From Flavobacteriales bacterium UBA852 (lineage in GTDB: Bacteria > Bacteroidota > Bacteroidia > Flavobacteriales_E > Vicingaceae): a DNA stretch of 64,000 nt. A program made the translations under genes and the position numbers. Of the stretch, positions 1 to 8,574 are shown piece after piece; position 1 is the stretch's first letter, and each line of letters opens with the position of its first letter. The stretch spans positions 248,001 through 312,000 of the forward strand of contig DBGO01000013.1 in NCBI GenBank assembly GCA_002295925.1. Reading direction: 5' to 3'. The notes below the pieces were generated by a model that ran no database searches, was not told where the DNA came from, and saw only the letters and a program-made list of their open reading frames with translations.

Positions 1-1715
1 TGTTCTCCAGTTAATCCCGGTATATGAATTTTAAGCATCATTACTGCGTTTGGGTTTAAAATTTTAGAGAAAACACCATTTTGAAAAACTCCCGTGTCTG
101 ATTTCAAATTAAAGTTGGTGTTGATATAATTAACAGCATCAGAGGAAGTATAACCTAAATTTAATAATGAGTCATACATAAAACGAGAGTTATTTTTTGT
201 GCTGTCAATTTCGTAAAAAATACTTGTAAAATTTTGGTTGTTTCCGGCAACTGAAATCGTAATAATTTGAGTAGAATTTTTAATAGAATTGTAATATTGA
301 TAAATTGGTATAGAATTATTGATTGCCGAATTTAATCCTGAATTGTTAGTAATGGAAATTTCTCCTTTGTAAATAGAATCCAAATAAGAATAACCGTTAA
401 GTGAGATGTTAATATAACCTGCGCTATCAAGCTGATTCAAATTATACTTACCTTTAAGTAAGGTGTGATTAAGTGCCTCAATAAATGGAGGAGGGGAGTA
501 ATTGTTTACAATTAATCGAAGAGTATCGTTGTTGTATGAGGCGATATTATCTATTGGAGTGTTAGCTGAAGATTTTATATGGTTTCCTTTTATTTCTTTT
601 AAAAATTTTACACAATAATAAAACGGTTTTTTAATGCTTTGATAAGTCAATAAACCGTAATCGTTTTGAAACTCATTGGTTGGGTTATAATCAAAATCTT
701 GCCATGCAGCAATAACATTGTTACTAATTTGCAAATTATTAATTGCATTTATATTTTTAACGGCAAAAGACTTATGAATATCAAAATCTCTAATTGCAGA
801 CGGAGCATTCCATTCACTAATAATTAATTTAGGCGGATTTAAATTTAATGAAGCATATTTATTCAATATAAATTCTTGCGCATTTTCATGCACTTGATAT
901 GCTAAATTAAAGTTGTGCCATGAGATAAAATCCAGAGTGATACCCCAATTATAAGCAGAGTCAATCAAATTAGCAATAAGGGAAGAATTTGCAGCATTAA
1001 AATCTAAATGACCATAAGAAGCAGAATAATTTATGTTATTTCCCCAGTAATTTGTTGCCGGGCCACCTATCGGAATAGCTTGGTTTACATTTTTAATAGA
1101 TAAAAAAGTTTGTTTAAACAGTGTGAAATATTCAGTTTTTGTTCCTGTCCAAGAGCCTAAATCAGGTTCATTCCATATTTCAAAACTGGCATTTGAAATG
1201 CCATATACATTAACAATCCTGTCAACGATACTGTAAACCATAGTATTCCAATCTGTATAATTTGCCGGTGGCTTAGTATTAAATACATACCATCCAGGTG
1301 TTTGAGCAGGAGAGTTATCTGAAGAACTGCTTAGCCAATAAGGCATTTTTTCGAAAATAAAAATAAGATTACCCGTTTTAGAAGATATAGTCTGCAATAA
1401 ACCGCTTACACTATCCAATAAATTAAGGGCTTCGTTTAAATTTGAAGCATTGTTAAGTACACTTTCTATTATGTTTAATCTTATAGCATTTAATTGATTT
1501 TCATTATTTATAAATTGATTCTGTGCATATGCTGTTTTTGGCACATAAAAAACACCATAATTATAATTTTCGGAAACAGTGGTTAAAATAGAATCAGTAT
1601 ATAATGTAATAGTACTTTGAGCGTTAATTTTTTGAAAGATTAATAAGTTTAAGAATATAATTCCTGCTATTGTTTTGGTTGCAAGCATAAAGCTGATGTT
1701 CAATTGTTTAAGCAT
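1..1715 (-). CDS. Secreted GH39-like glycoside hydrolase (3' end outside window)
   Basis: This reading frame is open from an ATG at 1715 to the left edge of the window, so the C-terminus is missing; at least 571 residues are present. Residues 1 to about 33 form a signal peptide (alternative ATG at residue 10). The catalytic core has the clan GH-A hallmarks: an EIWNEPD motif with the presumed acid/base Glu183 (bases 1167-1169), and ISEWNAP with the presumed nucleophile Glu301 (bases 813-815). The spacing and the NEP motif fit GH39 beta-xylosidase/iduronidase-like enzymes, but another GH-A family is possible. The part after about residue 350 is rich in Asn, Ser and Tyr and looks like a beta-sandwich. 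Substrate cannot be told from the sequence. Export suggests breakdown of an external glycan. Confidence 0.8.
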   Translation of the reverse strand, partial: MLKQLNISFMLATKTIAGIIFLNLLIFQKINAQSTITLYTDSILTTVSENYNYGVFYVPKTAYAQNQFINNENQLNAIRLNIIESVLNNASNLNEALNLLDSVSGLLQTISSKTGNLIFIFEKMPYWLSSSSDNSPAQTPGWYVFNTKPPANYTDWNTMVYSIVDRIVNVYGISNASFEIWNEPDLGSWTGTKTEYFTLFKQTFLSIKNVNQAIPIGGPATNYWGNNINYSASYGHLDFNAANSSLIANLIDSAYNWGITLDFISWHNFNLAYQVHENAQEFILNKYASLNLNPPKLIISEWNAPSAIRDFDIHKSFAVKNINAINNLQISNNVIAAWQDFDYNPTNEFQNDYGLLTYQSIKKPFYYCVKFLKEIKGNHIKSSANTPIDNIASYNNDTLRLIVNNYSPPPFIEALNHTLLKGKYNLNQLDSAGYINISLNGYSYLDSIYKGEISITNNSGLNSAINNSIPIYQYYNSIKNSTQIITISVAGNNQNFTSIFYEIDSTKNNSRFMYDSLLNLGYTSSDAVNYINTNFNLKSDTGVFQNGVFSKILNPNAVMMLKIHIPGLTGE

Positions 1716-1740
1716 TTCAATATAATCATATTTTATGAAA

Positions 1741-1770
1741 TAAAAAAGCCCCGAACAATAATTCGAGGCA
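1741..1770 (-). terminator. Intrinsic terminator after the OmpA-family gene
   Basis: On the minus strand, a stem pairing GCCTCGAA with TTCGGGGC (one G-T pair) is followed by six T residues (complement of 1742-1747). It lies just downstream of the gene ending at 1796 and upstream of the glycosidase start at 1715. Confidence 0.7.
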
Positions 1771-1795
1771 TTTAGAACTTTAGTTTCAAAGAATA

Positions 1796-2947
1796 TTATT
1801 TAAATGTAATCACTACACGCATATTAGCTTGTGGTTTGTTGCCTGTTGTGTCGGCAAGTTTTTGCGAATTGCTGTATTTGCGTTCAATGCGTTCTTTGGC
1901 AATTCCTTTTGATACCATATACTTATATATGGCGAAAACCCGTTTTTTATCCAAATCAACAACATCCGACTCTGAAGGGTCAATAAATCCTTCCAACAAC
2001 ACCTTACTTTCGGGTTGTGCTTTCATTTTGGCTATTATGCCGTCAATGAGTTTAATATCATCTTCTGTTAAATTAGATTTCTTTTCATCGAACATAATGG
2101 TGGTAACTTTTGCCGCGGCAGCTTTTTGCTCTTCAACAATTGCGTTGGGGTCGCTTTCAAATTCACGTTTAACGGTTTCCATTCTTTGTTCGCCGGGTTT
2201 GGTGTCGCAGTCGCAAGATTTTACTTCCTCTGCAGGAATTACCGATACATCATCAATATAATAATAAGCATCATAAGTTTGCGGTGTGGTAAATCCTCTT
2301 GGACGGCGTTGTTTTACCACTTTTAACTTGGCATCATCGGTAAAGTTTCCTATTACCAAATATTGTTCTCCGCCTTTGGCTTTGTAAACACCACAAACCG
2401 GTGTCCAATAAAACTGCTTGGTGTAAACAGTGTGTTTACGACTGATGATTTGCGGTACATTGTTTAATTTTTCATCGCTTTTGGCTACAACTTTTGTTTT
2501 AGACAAATAAGCGCCAATGTCATTCACTGCATATTTTGAAATGTCGGCAGAGCTAATGTGAAATTTTACACAGTATTCTTTTCCTGCTTCAAGCGGTTTT
2601 GTCAATTTTACTTCAATATAGCTTCTTTTGGCTTTATTTTTATAGCCATAAGCTGTAAATCCGGCATAATTATCACCTGTTAAGGGTTTTTCTTCTCCGT
2701 AATTGTTGCGAGGAACGGTAATTTGTGGGTTTTTGGCTTTTTTGCTGTATAGGTCAACCGGAGCGGTAGAAGCAGAAAACCAAGGTGTTGCCAAATCGAT
2801 TTGGCCTGGTTCTTTTACTTTTTTTTCAACTTCTTCAAAACTTGGGTTGGGAACCAAATTTTCCGGTTTTTTATCTTGCTCTTGCGCAAAAGATAATGTA
2901 GGGAGTATGATAAACGGAGTGAGTAATGTTGCAATGAAATTTTTCAT
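1796..2947 (-). CDS. OmpA-family protein with N-terminal carbohydrate-binding-like domain
   Basis: A 383-residue protein with a signal peptide (residues 1-21, ending LSFAQ). Residues about 30-245 start with NLVPNPSFEE, typical of Bacteroidota galactose-binding-like (jelly-roll) modules. A C-rich linker (SCDCDT) follows, then an OmpA-like peptidoglycan-binding domain from about residue 275 to the end. The domain is somewhat divergent: the usual GHTD is GFID, and the usual NRRV is NMRV, though the Asp and the Arg in DLDKKRV are kept. It probably tethers an outer-membrane or periplasmic complex to peptidoglycan. No operon partner is close. Confidence 0.8.
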   Translation of the reverse strand: MKNFIATLLTPFIILPTLSFAQEQDKKPENLVPNPSFEEVEKKVKEPGQIDLATPWFSASTAPVDLYSKKAKNPQITVPRNNYGEEKPLTGDNYAGFTAYGYKNKAKRSYIEVKLTKPLEAGKEYCVKFHISSADISKYAVNDIGAYLSKTKVVAKSDEKLNNVPQIISRKHTVYTKQFYWTPVCGVYKAKGGEQYLVIGNFTDDAKLKVVKQRRPRGFTTPQTYDAYYYIDDVSVIPAEEVKSCDCDTKPGEQRMETVKREFESDPNAIVEEQKAAAAKVTTIMFDEKKSNLTEDDIKLIDGIIAKMKAQPESKVLLEGFIDPSESDVVDLDKKRVFAIYKYMVSKGIAKERIERKYSNSQKLADTTGNKPQANMRVVITFK

Positions 2948-3013
2948 AAATAAATAATTTTAAGCAAAGATTACAAATTTTGTTCCGAAATCAAAAATTT
3001 ATTATTAACAGCA

Positions 3014-3043
3014 TAAAAAAAGCACTGCCAAAGCAGTGCTTTT
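3014..3043 (-). terminator. Intrinsic terminator after the Spy-like gene
   Basis: An 8-bp perfect stem AGCACTGC / GCAGTGCT with a 4-base loop (3021-3040) is flanked by A6 on the left and T4 on the right. On the minus strand it gives a stem followed by a T run, just after the stop at 3066. Confidence 0.8.
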
Positions 3044-3065
3044 AAAGGAAAGAATTTTTAATTTT

Positions 3066-3449
3066 TTATTCTTCGCTTGATTCTTGTTCATGCAGATGCT
3101 TCATTTTTTTCTCATGATGTTTCTTTTTCATTTCTTCGCGCATCTCAATATATTTTTGATACTGTTCTTCAGACAATATACTTTTCATTTCTTCATCGTG
3201 TTGGGCTTTGAGTTTTTTTCTTTTTTCTTTCAAAGCTTGCATTTCTTTCTTAAGTTCTTCCATTTCTTGGGCTTTCTTAAGATTTACTTCCAACACTTTT
3301 TCTTTTTGTTCATCCGTCAAGTTTAGCTTTTCAGCCATTTTTTCGGTTACTTTTTTTGCCCGCATTTCGGGTGTGCGCGTTTGTTTTTCTTGCGAAAACG
3401 CCATTAGTGTAATTACAGATAAGGCGCTTGTTACAATTAATTTTTTCAT
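3066..3449 (-). CDS. Spy/CpxP-like periplasmic LTXXQ protein
   Basis: A 127-residue exported protein, starting at MKKLIVTS; the frame is open further upstream to 3494, but those residues lack signal-peptide character. A signal peptide (about 1-19, ending AFSQ) is followed by a long, very charged helix rich in Lys, Glu and Met. It carries the LNLTDEQ motif of the LTXXQ (Spy/CpxP) family and a second, partial ILSEEQYQKY. Family members act as ATP-independent periplasmic chaperones or stress sensors. The His/Met-rich tail (KKHHEKKMKHLHEQ) could bind metal, but this is only a guess. Confidence 0.75.
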   Translation of the reverse strand: MKKLIVTSALSVITLMAFSQEKQTRTPEMRAKKVTEKMAEKLNLTDEQKEKVLEVNLKKAQEMEELKKEMQALKEKRKKLKAQHDEEMKSILSEEQYQKYIEMREEMKKKHHEKKMKHLHEQESSEE

Positions 3450-3512
3450 GGTATTTGTTTTTTTGGTTCGCTTATTTAGATGAACGTATATCAAAAAGGT
3501 TTAATGATAGGA

Positions 3513-3743
3513 TTAGATTTTTAGTAAATCTTCCAAATCATATTTTAATTCTTCGATACGATTATCAATAATATTTTGAATATCTGCCACAGCTTGGTTG
3601 TAAATTTCTTTTTCCAATAAATGAATAAAAAAGTTTAAAATGCTTTCTGCAGCAATCATTCCTATTTTTTCATCCCTTTCTTTTTGAAAATACCAAATAA
3701 TTTCATTTTTCAGTTGCTCTCTTTTTTCTTGTGATAATTCCAT
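3513..3743 (-). CDS. DUF2164 family protein
   Basis: A 76-residue protein, start chosen at MELSQEKR; the frame extends to 3770, but those bases overlap the lpdA terminator. The order of blocks (IIWYFQKERDEKIG, then AAESILNFF, then IYNQAVADI, then an acidic C-terminus) matches DUF2164, a small all-helical family of unknown function found in many bacteria. It sits alone between the terminator of lpdA and the Spy-like gene. No function can be given. Confidence 0.75.
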   Translation of the reverse strand: MELSQEKREQLKNEIIWYFQKERDEKIGMIAAESILNFFIHLLEKEIYNQAVADIQNIIDNRIEELKYDLEDLLKI

Positions 3744-3758
3744 AGTTGTATAAATTAA

Positions 3759-3782
3759 GAAAAGCGGCAATTGCCGCTTTTC
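3759..3782 (-). terminator. Intrinsic terminator after lpdA
   Basis: A 24-base perfect palindrome centred on GGCAATTGCC with A/T tails on both sides, located 22 bases after the lpdA stop codon (3804). It could work in both directions, but only the minus strand has a gene ending here. Confidence 0.8.
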
Positions 3783-3803
3783 AGAAAAAATAAAAATTGG
3801 ATT

Positions 3804-5207
3804 TTAAATGTGTAGTGCTCTTTTGTCTGTTGCATCCAAAGCCGCTTCTTTAATTGCTTCGGTAAATGTAGGGTGTGGATGGCAAATGCGAGCGATGTCT
3901 TCGGCAGATGCTCGGTATTCCATAGCCGTTACGGCTTCCATAATCATATCGGCGGCACGAGCACCTATAATGTGTACGCCTAACACTTCGTCGGTGTTTT
4001 TGTCGGCTAAAATTTTCACTAATCCTTGTGTATCCATACTTGCGCGAGCCCTTCCCAATGCTTTGAACGGGAATTGCCCCACTTTATATTCAACGCCTTT
4101 TTCTTTTAACTGTTCTTCGGTAAACCCAACTGCAGCAACTTCAGGCCAAGTATATACTACGCCTGGGATTAAATCATAGTTAATATGTGGTTTTTGACCG
4201 GCCATGTATTCGGCTACAAATACGCCTTCTTCTTCGGCTTTATGTGCCAACATTGGCCCTCTTACAATATCGCCGATTGCGTAAATTCCTTGAACCGAAG
4301 TTTCCAAGTGGTCGTTTACTTCTATTTGTCCGCGTTCGTTGGTTTTAAGACCCGCTGCTTCCAAGTTTAATCCTTCGGTAAAAGGTTTTCGTCCTACTGC
4401 TACCAAGCAATAATCTGCTTCGAAAGTTACCTCTTCGCCTTTTTTATTGTCGGCAGTTAAGATTACTTTGTCGCCTTTGTTTTCTACATTTTTTACCCGG
4501 TGATTATAATTGAATTTAAATCCTTCTTTTTTAAGAACTTTTTGAAGCTCTTTAGACATTGTGGCGTCCATCGTCGGGATAATTCTGTCGGCAAACTCTA
4601 CCACTTCAACTTCTGCGCCCAAACGAGCATAAACACTACCCAACTCAAGTCCGATAACTCCTCCTCCAATAACCAATAGTTTTTTTGGCACTTCTTTTAA
4701 ATTTAGGGCTTCGGTAGAGGTAATGATGCGTTTTTTATCGGGTTCCATTCCCGGAAAATAATTGGGCTTAGAACCTGTTGCAATCACTACTTTGTTGGTA
4801 GTCAGAACCGTTTCTTTCCCATCGTTGTCTTTTACGGTAATTTCTTTGGCAGACTTAAAACTTCCTATACCGTGAAAAACAGAAACTTTATTTTTATCCA
4901 TTAAATAATCAATGCCGGCGCACGTTTGAGACACAACTTCGTTTTTGCGTTCAATCATTTTGGCCAAATCAATTTCTAATTGACCAACTTTTATCCCGTG
5001 TGCTTCAAAATTGTGTTTGGCTTGATGATAATGTTCCGAAGAATCCAACAAAGCTTTTGACGGAATACAACCAACATTGAGGCATGTTCCGCCTAGTGTG
5101 TTATATTTTTCTATTAAAGCGGTTTTCATCCCCAATTGTGCACAACGAATGGCACAAACATATCCTCCCGGTCCGGAGCCAATGATTACTACATCAAATT
5201 TTTCCAT
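3804..5207 (-). CDS. lpdA: Dihydrolipoyl dehydrogenase (E3)
   Basis: A 467-residue FAD enzyme that reoxidises dihydrolipoamide in 2-oxo acid dehydrogenase complexes and glycine cleavage, passing electrons to NAD. It shows the N-terminal FAD dinucleotide motif (GSGPGGY), the redox-active disulfide GGTCLNVGCIPSK (Cys about 42 and 47), the second dinucleotide motif (GGGVIGLELG, about 180), the FAD motif YAIGDIV, and the C-terminal catalytic HPHPTFTEA. Length is normal for the family. No E1 or E2 gene is near, so it is probably shared by several complexes. It lies 65 bases downstream of the SLC13 gene on the same strand. Confidence 0.95.
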   Translation of the reverse strand: MEKFDVVIIGSGPGGYVCAIRCAQLGMKTALIEKYNTLGGTCLNVGCIPSKALLDSSEHYHQAKHNFEAHGIKVGQLEIDLAKMIERKNEVVSQTCAGIDYLMDKNKVSVFHGIGSFKSAKEITVKDNDGKETVLTTNKVVIATGSKPNYFPGMEPDKKRIITSTEALNLKEVPKKLLVIGGGVIGLELGSVYARLGAEVEVVEFADRIIPTMDATMSKELQKVLKKEGFKFNYNHRVKNVENKGDKVILTADNKKGEEVTFEADYCLVAVGRKPFTEGLNLEAAGLKTNERGQIEVNDHLETSVQGIYAIGDIVRGPMLAHKAEEEGVFVAEYMAGQKPHINYDLIPGVVYTWPEVAAVGFTEEQLKEKGVEYKVGQFPFKALGRARASMDTQGLVKILADKNTDEVLGVHIIGARAADMIMEAVTAMEYRASAEDIARICHPHPTFTEAIKEAALDATDKRALHI

Positions 5208-5272
5208 AATCTAAATTCTAAAAGGTTTTATAATGCTAAATTAGAAATATTTATTTATCTCAAAAGCTATTT

Positions 5273-7033
5273 TTAAAAATACATGGCATATAGTATAAAT
5301 GATGCGGCAAGCATATAAATGATTGTAAGCGGAAGCCCGAATTTTAAGTAATCGTTAAATTTATATCGTCCGGGACCGTAAACCATAAGGTTAGTTTGGT
5401 AACCAATAGGTGTAATGAAGTTGGCGGCAGCCCCAAACGAAATAATTAAAACAAAAGGTAAATAGTTAATACCGAGTGTTTTTGACAGCGCCAAAGCAAT
5501 GGGAAACATAATAGCAACCGCCGCACTGTTGGTAATATACGAAGCCAATAAATTGGTACATAAAAATAAAATCATCAACAAGCTAATCACCGGTAAATTG
5601 GAAAAGTATGTATGAATAACTTGACTGATAAATTCGGCTGTGCCGGAATTTTCCATTGCCCTTCCCAAAGCCAAGCCCAGTGCAATAATGAAAATAAGAT
5701 TAAAATCAAGTCCTTTCCGAATTTCGTTAAAAGGAACCAATTGTAATGATATGGCAACAATTAAGGTAATGAGCAATCCGGTGAACAAGGGCAACAGGTT
5801 TACAGCCGATAATATAATAGATGTCAATACAAGTCCAAAAACCAACAGCACCTTACCGACAGAGGTAGTTGGTGTGTTTTGTTGAACAGATAATATATAA
5901 AAAGCTTGATTATTTTCAGTGCGTTTATAAAAATCCTTTCCGGCTAAAACAAGTAATACATCACCGGGTTGAATGATGATGTCGCCAATTTTCCCGCTTA
6001 ATTTTTCACCATTTCTGTGAACTGCAATAATGGCGCCGTCATACTTTCCTCTAAAATCGGTTTCTTTAATTTTTTTACCTATCATCCAAGAATTGTAAGA
6101 AACCACAACCTCTACAATGTTGGCATTTTCTGTAATAATGTCGCGTGCCGCTTTGGGGAGTGTTAACCCTAAATTTGCATCAAGTAAATCGTCAAAGCTT
6201 TGGGTGTTACCGGTAAAAATAAGCACGTCTTCTTGTTCTAAAATTTCGTTTGGCGAAACCGGCGAAATGATTTTATCTTTCCGAATAATTTCTACCAAAA
6301 AAAGTGACTTTAAGTTTCGCAAAGAAGCTTCTTCTATAGATTTGCCAATGATAAATGCATTTTCTTTAATGTTTGCTTCAATAAAAAAATTGCGGTTTTG
6401 CTTATTAAAATCTTCTAAAACATCGGGGTTTTTGGGTAAAGTTTTGTAAAAAATCAAAATATAAATCAATCCCAATACGAGCATTGCCAAACCAACCGGT
6501 GTAAAGTCAAAGATAGAAAGCGAAGGTAAGTTGTTTTCTGTAACCAACCCGTTGACAATTAAATGAGTGGAAGTGCCTACAAGCGTAACCGCTCCTCCCA
6601 AAATGGTGGCATATGATAATGGAATTAAATATTGCGAGGGATATTTTTTGTGCTCAACAGCCCAATTACGAACAAACGGCATAAATATGGCAACCAAAGG
6701 TGTGTTATTGAAAAATGCCGACAATGGAGCCACAAATAGCATTAGCTTGGTCAAAAACTTTATTTCGCCCGAAGTGTCGCCAATAGCTTTGTTAAACAGA
6801 TATGATAATACTTTTGATTTTCGAATAATATCACTGATAATCAGTAATATGATAATGATTGCCAGTTGCTCGTTGGCAAAACCACTTAAAGCTTCGGCAG
6901 GCGATAATATTTTAAACAGCACCAAAACGCCGATGGCTAACAAAAAAGCATAAGCAGTTCTTATTTTTCCGGAGTATAGAGCGGCAACCAATGCTGCCAC
7001 TACACACAATGTTATGATTACGGAAAAGCCCAT
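5273..7033 (-). CDS. SLC13-family anion permease with two RCK/TrkA-C domains; probable sulfate transporter
   Basis: A 586-residue inner-membrane protein. Two hydrophobic halves (about residues 1-200 and 390-586) flank a soluble insert with two TrkA-C-like domains (about 210-370). The DASS-type motif NNTPLVAIFMP is near residue 110 and the symmetric TNSAAVAIMFPIA near 510. This layout is typical of bacterial Na+/sulfate (Sac1/SLT-like) and dicarboxylate carriers. In Bacteroidota such genes often sit beside cysC-cysD-cysN. Here those genes begin divergently about 0.9 kb away with deoC between, so sulfate is my preferred substrate by inference. Its ATG overlaps the deoC stop by one base (TAATG), which indicates translational coupling. 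Confidence 0.85.
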   Translation of the reverse strand: MGFSVIITLCVVAALVAALYSGKIRTAYAFLLAIGVLVLFKILSPAEALSGFANEQLAIIIILLIISDIIRKSKVLSYLFNKAIGDTSGEIKFLTKLMLFVAPLSAFFNNTPLVAIFMPFVRNWAVEHKKYPSQYLIPLSYATILGGAVTLVGTSTHLIVNGLVTENNLPSLSIFDFTPVGLAMLVLGLIYILIFYKTLPKNPDVLEDFNKQNRNFFIEANIKENAFIIGKSIEEASLRNLKSLFLVEIIRKDKIISPVSPNEILEQEDVLIFTGNTQSFDDLLDANLGLTLPKAARDIITENANIVEVVVSYNSWMIGKKIKETDFRGKYDGAIIAVHRNGEKLSGKIGDIIIQPGDVLLVLAGKDFYKRTENNQAFYILSVQQNTPTTSVGKVLLVFGLVLTSIILSAVNLLPLFTGLLITLIVAISLQLVPFNEIRKGLDFNLIFIIALGLALGRAMENSGTAEFISQVIHTYFSNLPVISLLMILFLCTNLLASYITNSAAVAIMFPIALALSKTLGINYLPFVLIISFGAAANFITPIGYQTNLMVYGPGRYKFNDYLKFGLPLTIIYMLAASFILYAMYF

Positions 7034-7872
7034 TACATTATTGAAGCAAGTTTTTGATTATTGGAAAGTTCCGCCATTGCTTTTAATACATTTGACGCCA
7101 GACTGCTGGCGCCAATGCGATATAATTTCGGCGTAAGCCAATCGTTGCCCAAAACAGCATAAACCAATTCCGTGTAATGAATGGCATCATCTACTGTGCG
7201 GATGCCTCCGGCAGGTTTAAATCCTATTTTTTTTCCTGTATTGTCAAAATGATTTTTAATTACATCGAGCATTACCAACGATTTTTCAAGCGTAGCTCCT
7301 TCGCTGTATTTTCCGGTAGAGGTTTTAATGAAGTCGGCTCCGTTTTCAATGGCAATTTCAGATGCTTTTTTTACCTGCTCGAGGTTTAATTGTCCGGTTT
7401 CTAAAATCACTTTTAAATGTGCCGGGCCGCAAGCTTTTTTATGCGCAGCAACTTCTTCGGCAACAAAGTCATAATTTCCAATCAGCACTTCACCTCGCGA
7501 AATAACCATGTCAATTTCATCTGCGCCGTTGTTTACTGCATCTTCAACATCGGCTATGCGCACCGAAAGCGATGATTGACCATTAGGAAACATACCGGCT
7601 ACACAAGCTGTATTAATTCCCGAATTTTCGAGTACTTGCGAAACAGTTTTGGCAAATTTTGGAAACACACAAACGGCGGCAACGGTTTTATTCTCGTTGG
7701 CTTTTTTTATTTCTAATGCTTTATTGGCCAAAGAGTTTACTACTTGATTGTTGTCCGTATCATTTAGCGTAGTTAAATCGATGAAAGAAAGAATTTTTTG
7801 TAAAATTTCTTCTTGTGTAAAATCGTTTTGCAACAATTTTTTCGCTAATAATTCATTCACTCTATTATTCAT
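7033..7872 (-). CDS. deoC: Deoxyribose-phosphate aldolase
   Basis: A 279-residue class I aldolase that splits 2-deoxyribose 5-phosphate into glyceraldehyde 3-phosphate and acetaldehyde during deoxynucleoside breakdown. Key motifs are present: VCVFPKF at the N-terminus, DEIDMVISRG, the Schiff-base region FIKTSTGKY, and GFKPAGGIRT near the C-terminus with the second catalytic Lys. Slightly longer than the Escherichia coli enzyme (259). The first gene of the minus-strand run deoC-SLC13-lpdA. The start at 7872 faces cysC across a 74-base divergent intergenic region. Confidence 0.95.
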   Translation of the reverse strand: MNNRVNELLAKKLLQNDFTQEEILQKILSFIDLTTLNDTDNNQVVNSLANKALEIKKANENKTVAAVCVFPKFAKTVSQVLENSGINTACVAGMFPNGQSSLSVRIADVEDAVNNGADEIDMVISRGEVLIGNYDFVAEEVAAHKKACGPAHLKVILETGQLNLEQVKKASEIAIENGADFIKTSTGKYSEGATLEKSLVMLDVIKNHFDNTGKKIGFKPAGGIRTVDDAIHYTELVYAVLGNDWLTPKLYRIGASSLASNVLKAMAELSNNQKLASIM

Positions 7873-7901
7873 TGTTTTTTAAATCTTTACACTTACATTT
7901 G
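7872..7901 (+). promoter_or_regulatory. Probable Bacteroidota-type promoter of cysC
   Basis: TTG at 7872-7874, a 19-base spacer and TACATTTG at 7894-7901 match the phylum's TTG/TAnnTTTG housekeeping promoter. The start of transcription would be near 7908, about 40 bases before the cysC ATG. Confidence 0.5.
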
Positions 7902-7946
7902 TAAATATATACACTCTTTTTTACAGAACAAAAGTAAATTTTTAAA

Positions 7947-8555
7947 ATGACCACAAAACATTCAGAACATATCTATCCGGTTTTCGACAGAATGTTGCAA
8001 CGCTCAGATAAAGAAAAGTTATTGAAACAACGGGCAAAAGTGATTTGGATGACAGGTTTGTCCGGATCGGGAAAAACGACAATTGCCTTGGGATTTGAGC
8101 GTTTGCTGTACAATAAAGGATTTTTAACCCAAGTTCTTGACGGAGATAATATTCGCAGCGGAATTAACAGTAATTTGGGCTTTACCGAAGAAGACAGAGC
8201 CGAGAATATTCGCCGTATAGCCGAAATTTCAAAACTGTTTGTCAATTGCGGAGTGATTACCATCAATTGTTTCGTCAGTCCAACTATTGCTATACGCGAA
8301 AATGCCAAGCAAATAATCGGCGAGCAAGATTTTGTAGAGGTTTTTGTCAATACGCCATTGGAAATTTGCGAACAGCGGGATGTAAAAGGATTATACAAAA
8401 AAGCCCGTGCCGGCGAGATAAAAAACTTTACCGGTATAGATGCGCCGTTTGAAGCACCTGTAAACCCCGATATAGAAATAAAAACAGAAAACAAAACCAT
8501 TGAAGAATCAGTACAAGAATTAGCCGATAAAATATTACCTTTGATACAGATTTAA
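7947..8555 (+). CDS. cysC: Adenylyl-sulfate (APS) kinase
   Basis: A 202-residue P-loop kinase that phosphorylates APS to PAPS with ATP. The Walker A motif GLSGSGKT is at residues 37-44, followed by the family motifs DGDNIR, LGF, EDRAENIRR, NCFVSP and the GIDAPFE loop. It is the first gene of cysC-cysD-cysN; the gap to cysD is 19 bases. In Escherichia coli the order is DNC, and in some bacteria CysN and CysC are fused; here CysC is separate and leads the operon. PAPS could feed reduction or sulfotransfer. Confidence 0.95.
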   Translation: MTTKHSEHIYPVFDRMLQRSDKEKLLKQRAKVIWMTGLSGSGKTTIALGFERLLYNKGFLTQVLDGDNIRSGINSNLGFTEEDRAENIRRIAEISKLFVNCGVITINCFVSPTIAIRENAKQIIGEQDFVEVFVNTPLEICEQRDVKGLYKKARAGEIKNFTGIDAPFEAPVNPDIEIKTENKTIEESVQELADKILPLIQI

Positions 8556-8574
8556 AAAAGAACAGATTAAGATT

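Noticed and set aside
3084..3483. Plus-strand open frames rich in Phe opposite the Spy-like gene
   Set aside because: They are antisense shadows of a Lys/Glu-rich gene with no start signals or family resemblance. The same holds for the other frames opposite or inside larger genes.
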